Assembly: GCA_027489295.1 (NCBI GenBank) | Contig: JAIYAA010000115.1 | Span: 1 to 8,712 of the forward strand | Source of the DNA: Sphingomonadales bacterium | GTDB taxonomy: Bacteria; Pseudomonadota; Alphaproteobacteria; Sphingomonadales; Sphingomonadaceae | Direction of reading: 5' to 3' | DNA: 8,712 bases | Shown: positions 1-7,798 of the stretch, piece after piece | How positions within the stretch are numbered: position 1 is the stretch's first letter | How the letters are laid out: each line of letters begins with the position of its first letter | Position numbers and translations under genes: made by a program | Notes under the pieces: generated by a model | What the model was told of the DNA's origin: nothing | The model's input: the letters and a program-made list of their open reading frames with translations, nothing else | The model's database searches: none

Positions 1-599
1 CTGGCGTCGATGCGCCCTATGATCTCGCCGTCTACCAGCGCGAGGCGGCGCTGTTCGTCGAATGGTATTGCCCGGCCGTGGGGCTGGAGGTGGACGCCGC
101 CGGCTATCGCGACGCCTGGGACGCGGTACTGGCACCGCTGCTGGCGGGGCATCGCCCGGTGACGGTGCTGCGTGACTATCATGCCGAAAACCTGATGCTG
201 ATCGACGGCGGCGAGGGGCTGGGTCTGCTCGACTTCCAGGACGCGCTTGCCGGCCATCCGGCCTATGATCTCGTCTCGCTCCTCCAGGATGCGCGGCGCG
301 ACGTGCCGGAGACGGTGGAAGCGGCGATGCGCGATCGCTATCGCGCGGCGACCGGCGCGGGGGAGGCGTTCGACATCGCCTATCACGTGCTCGGCGCGCA
401 GCGGAACGCCAAGATTCTCGGCATCTTCACCCGGCTGTGGAAGCGCGACGGCAAGCCGCGCTACCCAACACTGTGCCCGCGCGTCTGGGCCTATCTGGAG
501 CGCGACCTCGCCCATCCGGCGCTGCAGCCGGTGGCCGACTGGTTCGCCGCCAACGTGCCCGCGGAGAAGCGCGGCGACCCGATGCAGGTGACGGCATGA
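1..599 (+). CDS. amgK: AmgK-like sugar kinase (aminoglycoside phosphotransferase fold), 5'-truncated
   Basis: Partial gene entering from the left edge. The frame is open from base 3, giving 198 visible residues and a TGA stop at 597-599. Family members are about 330 residues, so roughly the C-terminal 60% is seen. Motifs are the catalytic loop LRDYHAENLM (catalytic Asp codon at 174-176, Asn at 189-191) and LLDFQDA (metal-binding Asp codon at 231-233), followed by GHPAYDLVSLLQDARRDVP, typical of COG3178-type APH-fold kinases. In AmgK of Pseudomonas the reaction is anomeric phosphorylation of MurNAc or GlcNAc with ATP in the cytoplasm, during peptidoglycan recycling. The downstream MurU-like gene overlaps it by 4 bases, which supports that role. 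The His that usually precedes RD in the catalytic loop is Leu here; I believe this is common in alphaproteobacterial members. The family is sure; the exact substrate is inferred from the neighbour. Confidence 0.85.
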   Translation, partial: GVDAPYDLAVYQREAALFVEWYCPAVGLEVDAAGYRDAWDAVLAPLLAGHRPVTVLRDYHAENLMLIDGGEGLGLLDFQDALAGHPAYDLVSLLQDARRDVPETVEAAMRDRYRAATGAGEAFDIAYHVLGAQRNAKILGIFTRLWKRDGKPRYPTLCPRVWAYLERDLAHPALQPVADWFAANVPAEKRGDPMQVTA

Positions 600-1348
600 C
601 GATCTATTCGCTCCGCCCGCAGCCGGCCGCGCCGGTGCCCAAAACCGCGATGGTGATGGCCGCCGGCCTCGGCAAGCGGATGCGCCCGCTCACCGTCACG
701 CGCCCCAAGCCGCTGATCGATGTGGCCGGCAAACCGCTGATCGACCATGTCTTCGATCGGCTGGGCGCCGCCGGGGTGGAGCGCGCGGTGGTCAACGTCC
801 ACTATCTCGCCGACCAGCTCGAGGCGCATCTGCGCGCGCGGGTGAAGGGCATGGAGCTGCTGATCTCGGACGAGCGCCGCCAGTTGCTGGAAACCGGCGG
901 CGGGCTGGTGCAGGCGCGGGAGATGCTGGGCGATGCGCCCTTCCTGTGCGTCAACAGCGACAATCTGTGGGTCGATGGCCCCAGCGACGCGATCCGCCTG
1001 CTCTCGGCGCAGTGGGACGATGCGAAGATGGACGCGCTGCTGCTGCTGGTGCCGCAGGCGCGTGCCGCCTGCCACCGCGGACAGGGTGACTTCCGGCTCG
1101 ACGCCTTTGGCCGCATTACCGAACGGCGCAAGCCGGGCCGTCTCGCGCCGTTCGTCTATACCGGCGTGCAGATCCTCTCCCCGCGCGTGATCCGTGACTG
1201 GCCGGAGGGGCCGTTCTCGACCAACCTGTTCTGGAACCGCGCGATGGAGGCCGGCCGCCTGTGGGGCGCGGTGCATCAGGGCCTGTGGTTCGACGTCGGC
1301 TCGCCCAAGGCGATCCGCGAGACCGAACTGGCGCTGGCCGAGCTCTGA
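596..1348 (+). CDS. murU: MurU-like N-acetylmuramate-1-phosphate uridylyltransferase (NTP transferase family)
   Basis: A 250-residue cytoplasmic nucleotidyltransferase. In known MurU it joins UTP and MurNAc-1-phosphate to make UDP-MurNAc, so recycled wall sugar bypasses de novo synthesis (and the fosfomycin target MurA). The nucleotide-binding signature AAGLGKRMRPLT lies at residues 22-33 and is followed by RPKPLIDVAGKPLIDH. LETGGG is at 98-103, a metal-binding Asp at 122 (VNSDNLW), and a second Asp at 233 (WFDVGSP). The RGQGDFRL stretch in the middle also matches MurU. The frame is open further upstream, but ATG 596 is chosen because it overlaps the kinase stop (ATGA), has AGG at 586-588 about 7 bases upstream, and places the signature near the N-terminus, as in the family. 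Translational coupling to the kinase is likely. GlcNAc-1-P or another sugar-1-P remains a possible substrate. Confidence 0.85.
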   Translation: MTIYSLRPQPAAPVPKTAMVMAAGLGKRMRPLTVTRPKPLIDVAGKPLIDHVFDRLGAAGVERAVVNVHYLADQLEAHLRARVKGMELLISDERRQLLETGGGLVQAREMLGDAPFLCVNSDNLWVDGPSDAIRLLSAQWDDAKMDALLLLVPQARAACHRGQGDFRLDAFGRITERRKPGRLAPFVYTGVQILSPRVIRDWPEGPFSTNLFWNRAMEAGRLWGAVHQGLWFDVGSPKAIRETELALAEL

Positions 1349-1353
1349 GCGGC

Positions 1354-1381
1354 TTGCGTCAGGGGGGAACCGGCCGCTAAG
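1354..1381 (+). promoter_or_regulatory. candidate promoter for addBA
   Basis: TTGCGT at 1354-1359 (4 of 6 to the -35 consensus) and GCTAAG at 1376-1381 (3 of 6 to the -10) are separated by 16 bases, in the 66-base gap between murU and addB. The -10 match is weak, but CTTGCG with a CTAAGG-like -10 is acceptable for GC-rich alphaproteobacteria. Transcription would start near 1388, inside the LexA-type operator described separately. addB may also be read through from murU, since no convincing terminator separates them. Confidence 0.35.
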
Positions 1382-1396
1382 GTTCGCGCTCCGTTC
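1382..1396 (+). promoter_or_regulatory. candidate LexA (SOS) operator, GTTC-N7-GTTC
   Basis: The sequence GTTCGCGCTCCGTTC is a perfect GTTC-N7-GTTC direct repeat. This is the published LexA-binding pattern of alphaproteobacteria such as Rhodobacter, Rhizobium and Caulobacter. It lies 18 bases before the addB start codon and directly after a promoter-like -10, where bound LexA would block transcription initiation. The fit of motif, place and gene function (double-strand break repair) is the argument; no binding is shown. The spacer is GC-rich, whereas many known boxes have AT-rich spacers, which lowers confidence. Confidence 0.5.
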
Positions 1397-1414
1397 CCCT
1401 TTCTGTCGAGCCGG

Positions 1415-4354
1415 ATGCCGCACGCCCTCCACCTCTATACCATCCCGCCGCATCGCGCCTTTGCCGATGCGCTGGCGATCGGGCTGATCCGCCGCTTCGG
1501 CGGCGATCCCCTGCGGCTGGCGCGCGGCGTGGTGCTGCTGCCCAACAACCGCGCCAAGCGGGCGATGCAGGATGCGTTCGTCCGCGAGAGCGGCGGCGGG
1601 CTGCTGCTCCCCCGGCTGGTCGCGATCGGCGATCCGGAGCTCGACGAAGCGGTGTTCGAAACGGTCGACGATGCGGAGCCGGTGCCGCCCGCGGTCGATC
1701 CGCTCCAGCGCCGGATGATCCTGGCGCGGCTGCTCCAGGCGCACGACGCGCGGCTCGATGCGGCGGAGGCGGTGCGGCTGGCGGGGGATCTGGGCACCAC
1801 GCTCGACCAGCTGCTGGTCGAGGAAGTGGCACCGCAGCGGCTGCGCGACCTCGAACTGGCGCCCGAGCTTTCGGCGCATTGGGAGCGCTCGCTCGCGCTG
1901 TTCGAGATCGTGCTCACCCGCTGGCCCGCCGAACTGGCGGCGCTGGGACGCGTCGACCTGCCGGAGCGGCGGCGGGGCCTGCTCGATCGGGTATCGGCCC
2001 GCTGGAAGGCGGCGCCGCCGGGCGGGTTCGTCTGCGCGGCGGGCATCACCACCGCGGCGCCGGCGATCGCGCGGCTGCTGCGCGTGGTCGCGGGGCTGCC
2101 CGAGGGGATGGTCGTGCTGCCCGGCCTCGCCACTGCGATGGGCGACGAGGAATGGGGGGCGCTCGGGCCGCACAAGCCCGATCCGGTCACCGGCCGGCGG
2201 CGGCGCAACCTGGAGACCCACCCGCAGTTCCACTTGAAGCTGCTGCTCGACCGGATGGGCGTGGGCCGCGGCGAGTTCCAGCAATGGCGCGTCGCCAGCG
2301 AGCTCGACGCGCCGCCGGCGCGCAGCAAGGCGATCGCCTCGGCGATGCAGCCGCCCGATCTCACCCACCACTGGACCCGCCTGCCTGCCGGCGAGCGGCG
2401 GCTGGACGGCGTTCGTGCGCTCGAACTGGCGACGCCGGCCGAAGAGGCGCAGGCGATCGCGCTAGCGCTGCGCGAGGCGCTGGAGACGCCGGCGCGCACC
2501 GCCGCGCTGGTCACGCCCGATCGCGCGCTAGCCCGCCGGGTGGCGGCGCATTGCGCGCGCTGGGGGATCGCGGTCGACGATTCGGCGGGCCAGCCGCTGT
2601 CGCTCACCCCGCCGGGCACGCTGCTGCTCGCGCTGGCGGACGCCGCGGCGCAGGCCTTCGCGCCGATGCCGCTGCTGACGCTGCTCAAGCACCCCCTCGT
2701 ACGACCGAACGACCGGGCGGCCTGGCTGGACGGCGCGCGGGCGCTGGACCTCGCCCTGCGGGGCCCGCGGCCGGCGCCGGGCCTGGCCGGGGTCGACGGT
2801 CATCTCGCCGATCAGAGCGGGCGGGACGGGGCGCTGCGGCGCACCGCTGCCGGCTGGTGGGAGGCTGCGCGGGCTCTGCTCGCGCCGCTGGAAAATGTGT
2901 TCGCGGGTGGGCCGCAGCCCTTGGCGCGCCTTGTCGCGGCGCTGCGCGAAGCGGCGCAGGCGCTGGGCGGCGACATGCTGTGGAGCCGCGAGGACGGCCG
3001 CGCCGCCGCGCTGCTGCTCGACGATCTCGAGCGCGAGGCCGCGCACGGGCCGGCGCTCGCCGAGCCCGACAGCCTCGCGCCGATGCTCCGCACGCTGATG
3101 GACGAGGTGGCGGTGCGGCCGCCCCAGGGCGGGCATCCGCGGCTCGCGATCCTCGGCCTCATCGAGGCGCGGCTGCACAGCGCCGACCTGATGATCCTGG
3201 GCGGGCTCAACGAGGGCATCTGGCCCGGGCTGCCCGCGCCCGATCCGTGGCTGGCACCGCGCATCCGCGCAGAGCTGGGGCTGCCGGGGCTCGAGCGGAG
3301 GATCGGCGTCTCCGCCCATGATCTGGCGATCGGGCTGGGGGCCAAGGACGTACTGCTCACCCGCGCGCGCCGCGATGCGAGCGCGCCCACCATCGCCTCG
3401 CGCTTCTGGCTGCGGCTGGAGGCGCTGTCGGGTGGCCTGGAGCGGGCGGACGATCTCGCCGGCTGGATGGCCGCGATCGACGCGCCGGGGGCCTTCGCGC
3501 CGGTCGCCCGCCCGGAGCCTGCGCCGCCCGCGAAGGACCGGCCCAGGGTCATCTCCGTCACCGAAGTCGACCGGCTGAAGGCCGACCCCTATGCCTTTTA
3601 CGCCCGGCGGATGCTGCGGCTGCTGCCGCTCGATCCCGTCGATGCCGATCCCAGCGCGGCCTGGCGCGGCACCGCAGTCCATGATGTGCTCCAGAAATGG
3701 TTCGAGGAGGATGACTGCCGTCCGGACCTGCTCCGCGTGCGCGCCGAGGCGATGCTGGCCGACACGCGCACCCACCCGCTGATCCGCGCGCTGTGGCAGC
3801 CGCGGCTGATCGAGGCGATCGACTGGATCGCCGGCGAGCTTGCCGAACAGGGGGCCCGGGGCCGCACGGTGCTGGCGGTGGAGCAGGACGGTTCGATCGA
3901 CTTCGCCGGCGTCACGCTGCGCGGCAAGTTCGACCGTGTCGACCGGCTGGCCGAGGGCGCGCTGGCGATCGTCGACTACAAGACCGGCCAGCCGCCGAGC
4001 ACCCGCGCGGTGAAGGCGGGGTTCAGCCTGCAGCTGGGGCTGTTGGGGCTGATCGCCGAGCGCGGCGGCTTCAAGGGTATCGAGGGTGCCGCGCGGGCGT
4101 TCGAATATTGGTCGATGGCGCGCAATCCGAAGAGCGGCGGCTTCGGCTTCGTCGATTCGCCGGTCGATCCGAAGAAGCGCGAGCCGGTGCCGGCGGAGGA
4201 CTTCGTGTCGATCGCCGCCGAACATTTCGCGGCGGCCGCCGGCGAGTGGCTGACCGGGGATCGCCCGTTCACCGCCAAGCTGGTGCCCGAATATGCCCCC
4301 TATGCGGAATATGATCAGTTGATGCGACGCGACGAATGGTATGGGCGGGATTGA
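1415..4354 (+). CDS. addB: AddB, ATP-dependent nuclease subunit B
   Basis: A 979-residue protein, normal length for alphaproteobacterial AddB. With AddA it forms the cytoplasmic helicase-nuclease that resects double-strand breaks and loads RecA, replacing RecBCD. The N-terminus LYTIPPHRAFADALA is family-typical. The place of Walker A (about residues 39-51, LLPNNRAKRAMQDAF) has no GKT/GKS, so the helicase domain is a scaffold without a motor. The helicase-like block with LNEGIWP is at 598-604. The C-terminal PD-(D/E)XK nuclease runs from about residue 713, with His756, Asp840 (GKFDRVD), Asp854 and Lys856 (VDYKTG) and Gln873, and looks active. The whole protein has only three Cys, so it lacks the Cys4 Fe-S staple of Bacillus AddB. 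The start is ATG 1415 with only a weak GAG (1408-1410) as ribosome site; the conserved N-terminus fits it closely. It sits 4 bases before addA and after a possible SOS box. Confidence 0.96.
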   Translation: MPHALHLYTIPPHRAFADALAIGLIRRFGGDPLRLARGVVLLPNNRAKRAMQDAFVRESGGGLLLPRLVAIGDPELDEAVFETVDDAEPVPPAVDPLQRRMILARLLQAHDARLDAAEAVRLAGDLGTTLDQLLVEEVAPQRLRDLELAPELSAHWERSLALFEIVLTRWPAELAALGRVDLPERRRGLLDRVSARWKAAPPGGFVCAAGITTAAPAIARLLRVVAGLPEGMVVLPGLATAMGDEEWGALGPHKPDPVTGRRRRNLETHPQFHLKLLLDRMGVGRGEFQQWRVASELDAPPARSKAIASAMQPPDLTHHWTRLPAGERRLDGVRALELATPAEEAQAIALALREALETPARTAALVTPDRALARRVAAHCARWGIAVDDSAGQPLSLTPPGTLLLALADAAAQAFAPMPLLTLLKHPLVRPNDRAAWLDGARALDLALRGPRPAPGLAGVDGHLADQSGRDGALRRTAAGWWEAARALLAPLENVFAGGPQPLARLVAALREAAQALGGDMLWSREDGRAAALLLDDLEREAAHGPALAEPDSLAPMLRTLMDEVAVRPPQGGHPRLAILGLIEARLHSADLMILGGLNEGIWPGLPAPDPWLAPRIRAELGLPGLERRIGVSAHDLAIGLGAKDVLLTRARRDASAPTIASRFWLRLEALSGGLERADDLAGWMAAIDAPGAFAPVARPEPAPPAKDRPRVISVTEVDRLKADPYAFYARRMLRLLPLDPVDADPSAAWRGTAVHDVLQKWFEEDDCRPDLLRVRAEAMLADTRTHPLIRALWQPRLIEAIDWIAGELAEQGARGRTVLAVEQDGSIDFAGVTLRGKFDRVDRLAEGALAIVDYKTGQPPSTRAVKAGFSLQLGLLGLIAERGGFKGIEGAARAFEYWSMARNPKSGGFGFVDSPVDPKKREPVPAEDFVSIAAEHFAAAAGEWLTGDRPFTAKLVPEYAPYAEYDQLMRRDEWYGRD

Positions 4355-4358
4355 ACGC

Positions 4359-7300
4359 ATGAGCCGCAGCCCCGCCAAGCTCCACCCGCTGAAGGGCAAC
4401 CAGAAGCGCGCCAGCGATCCCACGCGGCATATCTGGCTGTCCGCCTCGGCCGGCACCGGCAAGACGCAGGTGCTTGCCGCGCGCGTGTGGCGGCTGCTGC
4501 TCGCCGGCACCGATCCCTCCGCGATCCTCTGCCTCACCTTCACCAAGGCGGGCGCGGCCGAGATGTCGGAGCGGATCACCGGCCGGCTTGCGCATTGGGT
4601 GCGGGCGGACGATGCCGAACTGGTCGCCGATCTGGAGGCGCTGGGCGAGAGTATCGGACCCGAGAGCCGGGCGGCCGCGCGCACGCTGTTCGCCAAGGTG
4701 CTTGATGCACCCGGCGGCGGCATCCGCATCCAGACGATCCACAGCTTCTGCCAGTCGCTGCTTTCCGCCTTCCCGATCGAGGCCGGGCTGGTCCCCGGTT
4801 TCCGTCCGCTGGAGGCGCGCGAGGAGGCGGTGCTCGCCCGCGAGACGCTGGCCGAGATGCTGGTCGATGCGCGTCGCAAAGGCCGCGAGGGTGTGATCGA
4901 GGCGATCGGCGCGCTCTCCTTGCGGCTGGGCGAGGGTGGGGCGGAAGGCTTCCTCCAGGAATGTGCGCGGGCGGGCGAGTCGCTGGAGGCGTTGCCCAGC
5001 GGCATCCAGCCCTGGCTGCGCCGCGCATTCGATTTACCGCCGGGTGACATTCAAGAATCACTCGCAACAAGCTGTTGCGACGATGGCTTTGACTTGCGAA
5101 CGCTACGCAATATCGCTTCCGCCAATGCCGCCTGGGGCACCGCGCGGGGCCTGGAACGCGCCGACGTGATCGCCGCCTGGCTGGCACGCTCGCCCGAGGC
5201 GCGGGCCGAGACGCTGGGCGACCTTCATCTCGTCTGGGCGACCGCCAAGGGCGATCCGCGCAGCTTCGCCAAGGGGCAGGCGCCGCAGAATCCCGACTAT
5301 GCCGAAGCGGCCCTGCGGCTGCACGGCCGTTGTGCCGACCTGCTCGCGATGCGGGTTCGCGCCGCCTATGTCGACCTGCTCGCGCGCGGGCTGGAGGCGG
5401 GCCGCGAGTACGCCCGCGCCTATGCCGCCGCCAAGCGCAGGCTGGGCGCGGTGGATTTTGACGATCTGATCGGCCGCACCATCGCGCTGCTGCGCGAGCC
5501 CGGCATGGGCGAATGGGTGCGCTACAAGCTCGATCAGGTGACCGAGCACGTCCTGATCGACGAGGCGCAGGACACCAATCCGCGGCAATGGGCGATCGTC
5601 TCGGCGATGGCCGACGAGTTTTTCGCCGGCGAAGGCGCGCGCGGCGAACGGCTGCGCACGCTGTTCACGGTGGGCGACTACAAGCAGGCGATTTTCGGCT
5701 TCCAGGGCACCGACCCGATCTTCTTCCAGGCGGCGTTCGAGCGGTTCAAGCGGCTGGCGAACATCCAGAGCGACTATGAGGCGGAGATCCGCGAACTGGA
5801 GTCGCTGTCGCTCACCCACAGCTTCCGCTCGACCCGGCCGGTGCTCGAATTCGTCGATACCGCGCTGGGCCTGCTGCCGGCACCCGGCATGGGGCCGATG
5901 AGCGACAGCGAGCCGCACGCCAGCGAAGTGCCGGGCCCCGGCACGGTGACGCTGTGGCCGCCGGTTATCGAGGGCGGCAGCGAGGCCGACGAAGAGGAAT
6001 GGATCGGCGACGCCACCCGCGCGCTCGCCGCCCGCATCGCGCGGGCGATCAAGGGCTGGATCGGCACGCTGCCGCTTTCCGCCAAGGGGCGGATGCTGGC
6101 GCCAGGCGACGTGATGGTGCTGGTCAAGCGACGGGGCGAACTCGCCTCGCTGATCGTCGCGCGGCTCTATGCGGAGGGGGTGCCGGTGGCAGGCGTCGAC
6201 CGGCTGCGGCTCAATGCGCCGCTGGCGGTGCAGGATCTGCTGGCGGCGATCCGCTTCGCGCTGCAGCCCGAGGACGATCTGTCGCTCGCATCGCTGCTGG
6301 TCTCGCCGCTGATTGGCTGGACTCAGGAGGATCTGATGGCCGCGGCGGTGCGCCAGCGCGGCGGGCTGTGGCGCCACCTGCGCGAGACCCAGCCGGCCGA
6401 GCGGCTGGCGCCGCTCTACGACCTGCTGCGCCGCGCCGACCTCGCCACCCCCTATCGCTTTCTGGAGGAGATCCTGTCGGGCCCGCTGCAGGGACGGCGC
6501 AAGCTGCTGCTGCGGCTGGGCGAGGAGGCGCGCGACCCGATCGAGGAACTGCTCAACGCAGCCCTTACCTTCGAGACGCGGGCGACGCCGTCGCTCCAGC
6601 GCTTCCTCGACTGGTTCGATCGCGGCGATGTCGAGATCGTGCGCGATGCCGCCCAGCCGCAGCCGGCGGTGCGGGTGATGACGGCGCACGGCTCCAAGGG
6701 CCTGCAGGCGCCGCTGGTGATCCTGGCGGACGCCACGGTGGACCCGACCCGCAGCCCGCGCAGCTTCCTCAAATGGGCGCCGGAGGGCGAGGAGAAATTC
6801 CCGATCTTCCGCCCGCGCAGCGCCGAGCGCGACGGCGCGCTGGCCGATGCGCTGGCCGAGGCCGATGCCCGCGAGCTGCAGGAACATTGGCGGCTGTTCT
6901 ACGTCGCGGCGACGCGGGCGGAGGAGCGGCTGGTGATCGCCGGCGCGCTCGGCCCCCAGGCCAGGGGCGAGCCGCCCAGGGCGAGCTGGTACGCCGCCAG
7001 CGCCGCCGCGCTCGATGCGCTGGGCGTGCCCGAGGACGAGGCGGGCGTGCGCGACTTCCACGGCGTGGTGCCGCAGGCGCCAGTCCGCCCGGTGGCACCG
7101 CCCGCGCCCCGGCAGGCGGTGGCCGTGCCGGCGGTGCCCGGCTGGCTCCATGCCCGCGCCCCCGAAGAAGCCCGGCCCCCGCGTCCGCTCGCCCCCTCGT
7201 CGCTGGGTGACGACCGGGTGTCCGATCCGCCGCCGGGACCGGCGCTGCGCGCCGCCGCCGAGCGCGGACGCTTGCTCCACGCGCTGTTCGAGCGCCTGCC

Positions 7301-7760
7301 CGGCGTTGCGCCCGAGGCGCGGCGGATCTCGGCGGATCGCTGGTTGGCGGGGGCGTGCGCGATCGCCGATCCGGCCGAACGGGCCGCGCTGATCGACGCT
7401 GCCCTGGCGGTCACCGAAGACCCGCGTTTCGCCGAGCTGTTCGGCCCCGATGCGCTGGGCGAGGCGCCGATCGCCGCGGTGGTGGCGGATGGCGTCGTCG
7501 TCTCCGGCACCGTCGACCGGCTGGTGGTGCTGCCCGATCGCGTTCGGGTCGTCGATTTCAAGACCGGGCGGCGGGCGCCGACCTCCATGGGCGACGTGCC
7601 GCCCTATCATTTGCGGCAGATGTCGGCCTATGTCGCGGCGCTGCGGGTGATCTTTCCCGATCGCGCGGTGGAGGCGGCGCTGCTCTATTCGGCGGGGCCT
7701 TCCTTCTATGTGCTGCCGGAGGATCTTCTCGACGCGCACAAGCCGGGCTACGGGGCCTAG
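4359..7760 (+). CDS. addA: AddA, double-strand break repair helicase-nuclease subunit A
   Basis: A 1133-residue UvrD/RecB-like superfamily 1 helicase fused to a RecB-type nuclease; it is the 3'-5' motor of AddAB. Motifs in order: Walker A SAGTGKT with Lys35; TFTK at 60-63; DEAQD at 401-405; GDYKQAIFGFQG (motif III); HSFRSTRP with Arg490 (IV); MTAHGSKGLQ with His777 (V); and YVAATRAEERL with Arg853 (VI). A Pro/Ala-rich linker (about 903-947) leads to the nuclease: His974, Asp1053 (GTVDRL), Asp1066 and Lys1068 (VDFKTG), Gln1087. All key residues are present. ATG 4359 is preferred: it is 4 bases after the addB stop with GGGCGGGA (4343-4350) upstream. An in-frame ATG at 4341, overlapping addB, has no visible ribosome site. 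Residues about 225-252 come from a low-GC patch with rare codons. Confidence 0.96.
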   Translation: MSRSPAKLHPLKGNQKRASDPTRHIWLSASAGTGKTQVLAARVWRLLLAGTDPSAILCLTFTKAGAAEMSERITGRLAHWVRADDAELVADLEALGESIGPESRAAARTLFAKVLDAPGGGIRIQTIHSFCQSLLSAFPIEAGLVPGFRPLEAREEAVLARETLAEMLVDARRKGREGVIEAIGALSLRLGEGGAEGFLQECARAGESLEALPSGIQPWLRRAFDLPPGDIQESLATSCCDDGFDLRTLRNIASANAAWGTARGLERADVIAAWLARSPEARAETLGDLHLVWATAKGDPRSFAKGQAPQNPDYAEAALRLHGRCADLLAMRVRAAYVDLLARGLEAGREYARAYAAAKRRLGAVDFDDLIGRTIALLREPGMGEWVRYKLDQVTEHVLIDEAQDTNPRQWAIVSAMADEFFAGEGARGERLRTLFTVGDYKQAIFGFQGTDPIFFQAAFERFKRLANIQSDYEAEIRELESLSLTHSFRSTRPVLEFVDTALGLLPAPGMGPMSDSEPHASEVPGPGTVTLWPPVIEGGSEADEEEWIGDATRALAARIARAIKGWIGTLPLSAKGRMLAPGDVMVLVKRRGELASLIVARLYAEGVPVAGVDRLRLNAPLAVQDLLAAIRFALQPEDDLSLASLLVSPLIGWTQEDLMAAAVRQRGGLWRHLRETQPAERLAPLYDLLRRADLATPYRFLEEILSGPLQGRRKLLLRLGEEARDPIEELLNAALTFETRATPSLQRFLDWFDRGDVEIVRDAAQPQPAVRVMTAHGSKGLQAPLVILADATVDPTRSPRSFLKWAPEGEEKFPIFRPRSAERDGALADALAEADARELQEHWRLFYVAATRAEERLVIAGALGPQARGEPPRASWYAASAAALDALGVPEDEAGVRDFHGVVPQAPVRPVAPPAPRQAVAVPAVPGWLHARAPEEARPPRPLAPSSLGDDRVSDPPPGPALRAAAERGRLLHALFERLPGVAPEARRISADRWLAGACAIADPAERAALIDAALAVTEDPRFAELFGPDALGEAPIAAVVADGVVVSGTVDRLVVLPDRVRVVDFKTGRRAPTSMGDVPPYHLRQMSAYVAALRVIFPDRAVEAALLYSAGPSFYVLPEDLLDAHKPGYGA
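5062..5080 (+). repeat. perfect inverted repeat within addA
   Basis: TCGCAACA (5062-5069) and TGTTGCGA (5073-5080) are exact reverse complements around the 3-base loop AGC. The hexamer TTGCGA recurs at 5094-5099, and TTGCG (5094-5098) pairs with CGCAA (5106-5110), giving a second small inverted repeat. The site is in the part of addA where GC falls to about half. It could be a chance palindrome in coding sequence; no known binding site is recognised. Confidence 0.5.
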
Positions 7761-7771
7761 CAGCAAAGTTT

Positions 7772-7798
7772 GGCCCGCTGCGCTTGAGCAGCGGGGCC
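7772..7798 (+). terminator. hairpin after addA, possible weak terminator
   Basis: CCCGCTGC (7774-7781) pairs perfectly with GCAGCGGG (7788-7795) around the loop GCTTGA. With one bulged G (7796) the stem gains two more GC pairs (7772-7773 with 7797-7798). It begins 11 bases after the addA stop. No T-run follows, so it is not a classical intrinsic terminator; it may end or attenuate addBA transcription, or protect the 3' end of the mRNA. Confidence 0.45.

Noticed and set aside
437..595. Upstream extension of the murU frame to ATG 437
   Set aside because: The extra 53 residues overlap the kinase in another frame, are Arg/Ala-rich and precede the normal N-terminus; ATG 596 has coupling and a ribosome site.
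1364..1399. GGGGAAC/GTTCCCC inverted repeat followed by TTT as a murU terminator
   Set aside because: The 22-base loop is long for a 7-pair stem, and the right arm coincides with the LexA-type half-site, which explains it better.
491..2371. 626-residue open frame on the minus strand, antisense to murU and addB
   Set aside because: Long antisense frames are expected in very GC-rich coding DNA. The translation is Arg/Gln/His-rich with no recognisable domain, and the plus strand holds certain genes.
4341..4358. Earlier addA start at ATG 4341
   Set aside because: No Shine-Dalgarno precedes it; ATG 4359 has a GGGCGGGA sequence upstream. The difference is only six residues and cannot be settled by sequence alone.
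2528..5050. 840-residue minus-strand open frame across addB and addA
   Set aside because: Low-complexity shadow of the real genes, crossing the addB/addA junction; no domain seen.
5103..7766. 887-residue minus-strand open frame antisense to addA
   Set aside because: Shadow frame rich in Arg, Gln and His; addA on the plus strand has every helicase and nuclease motif.
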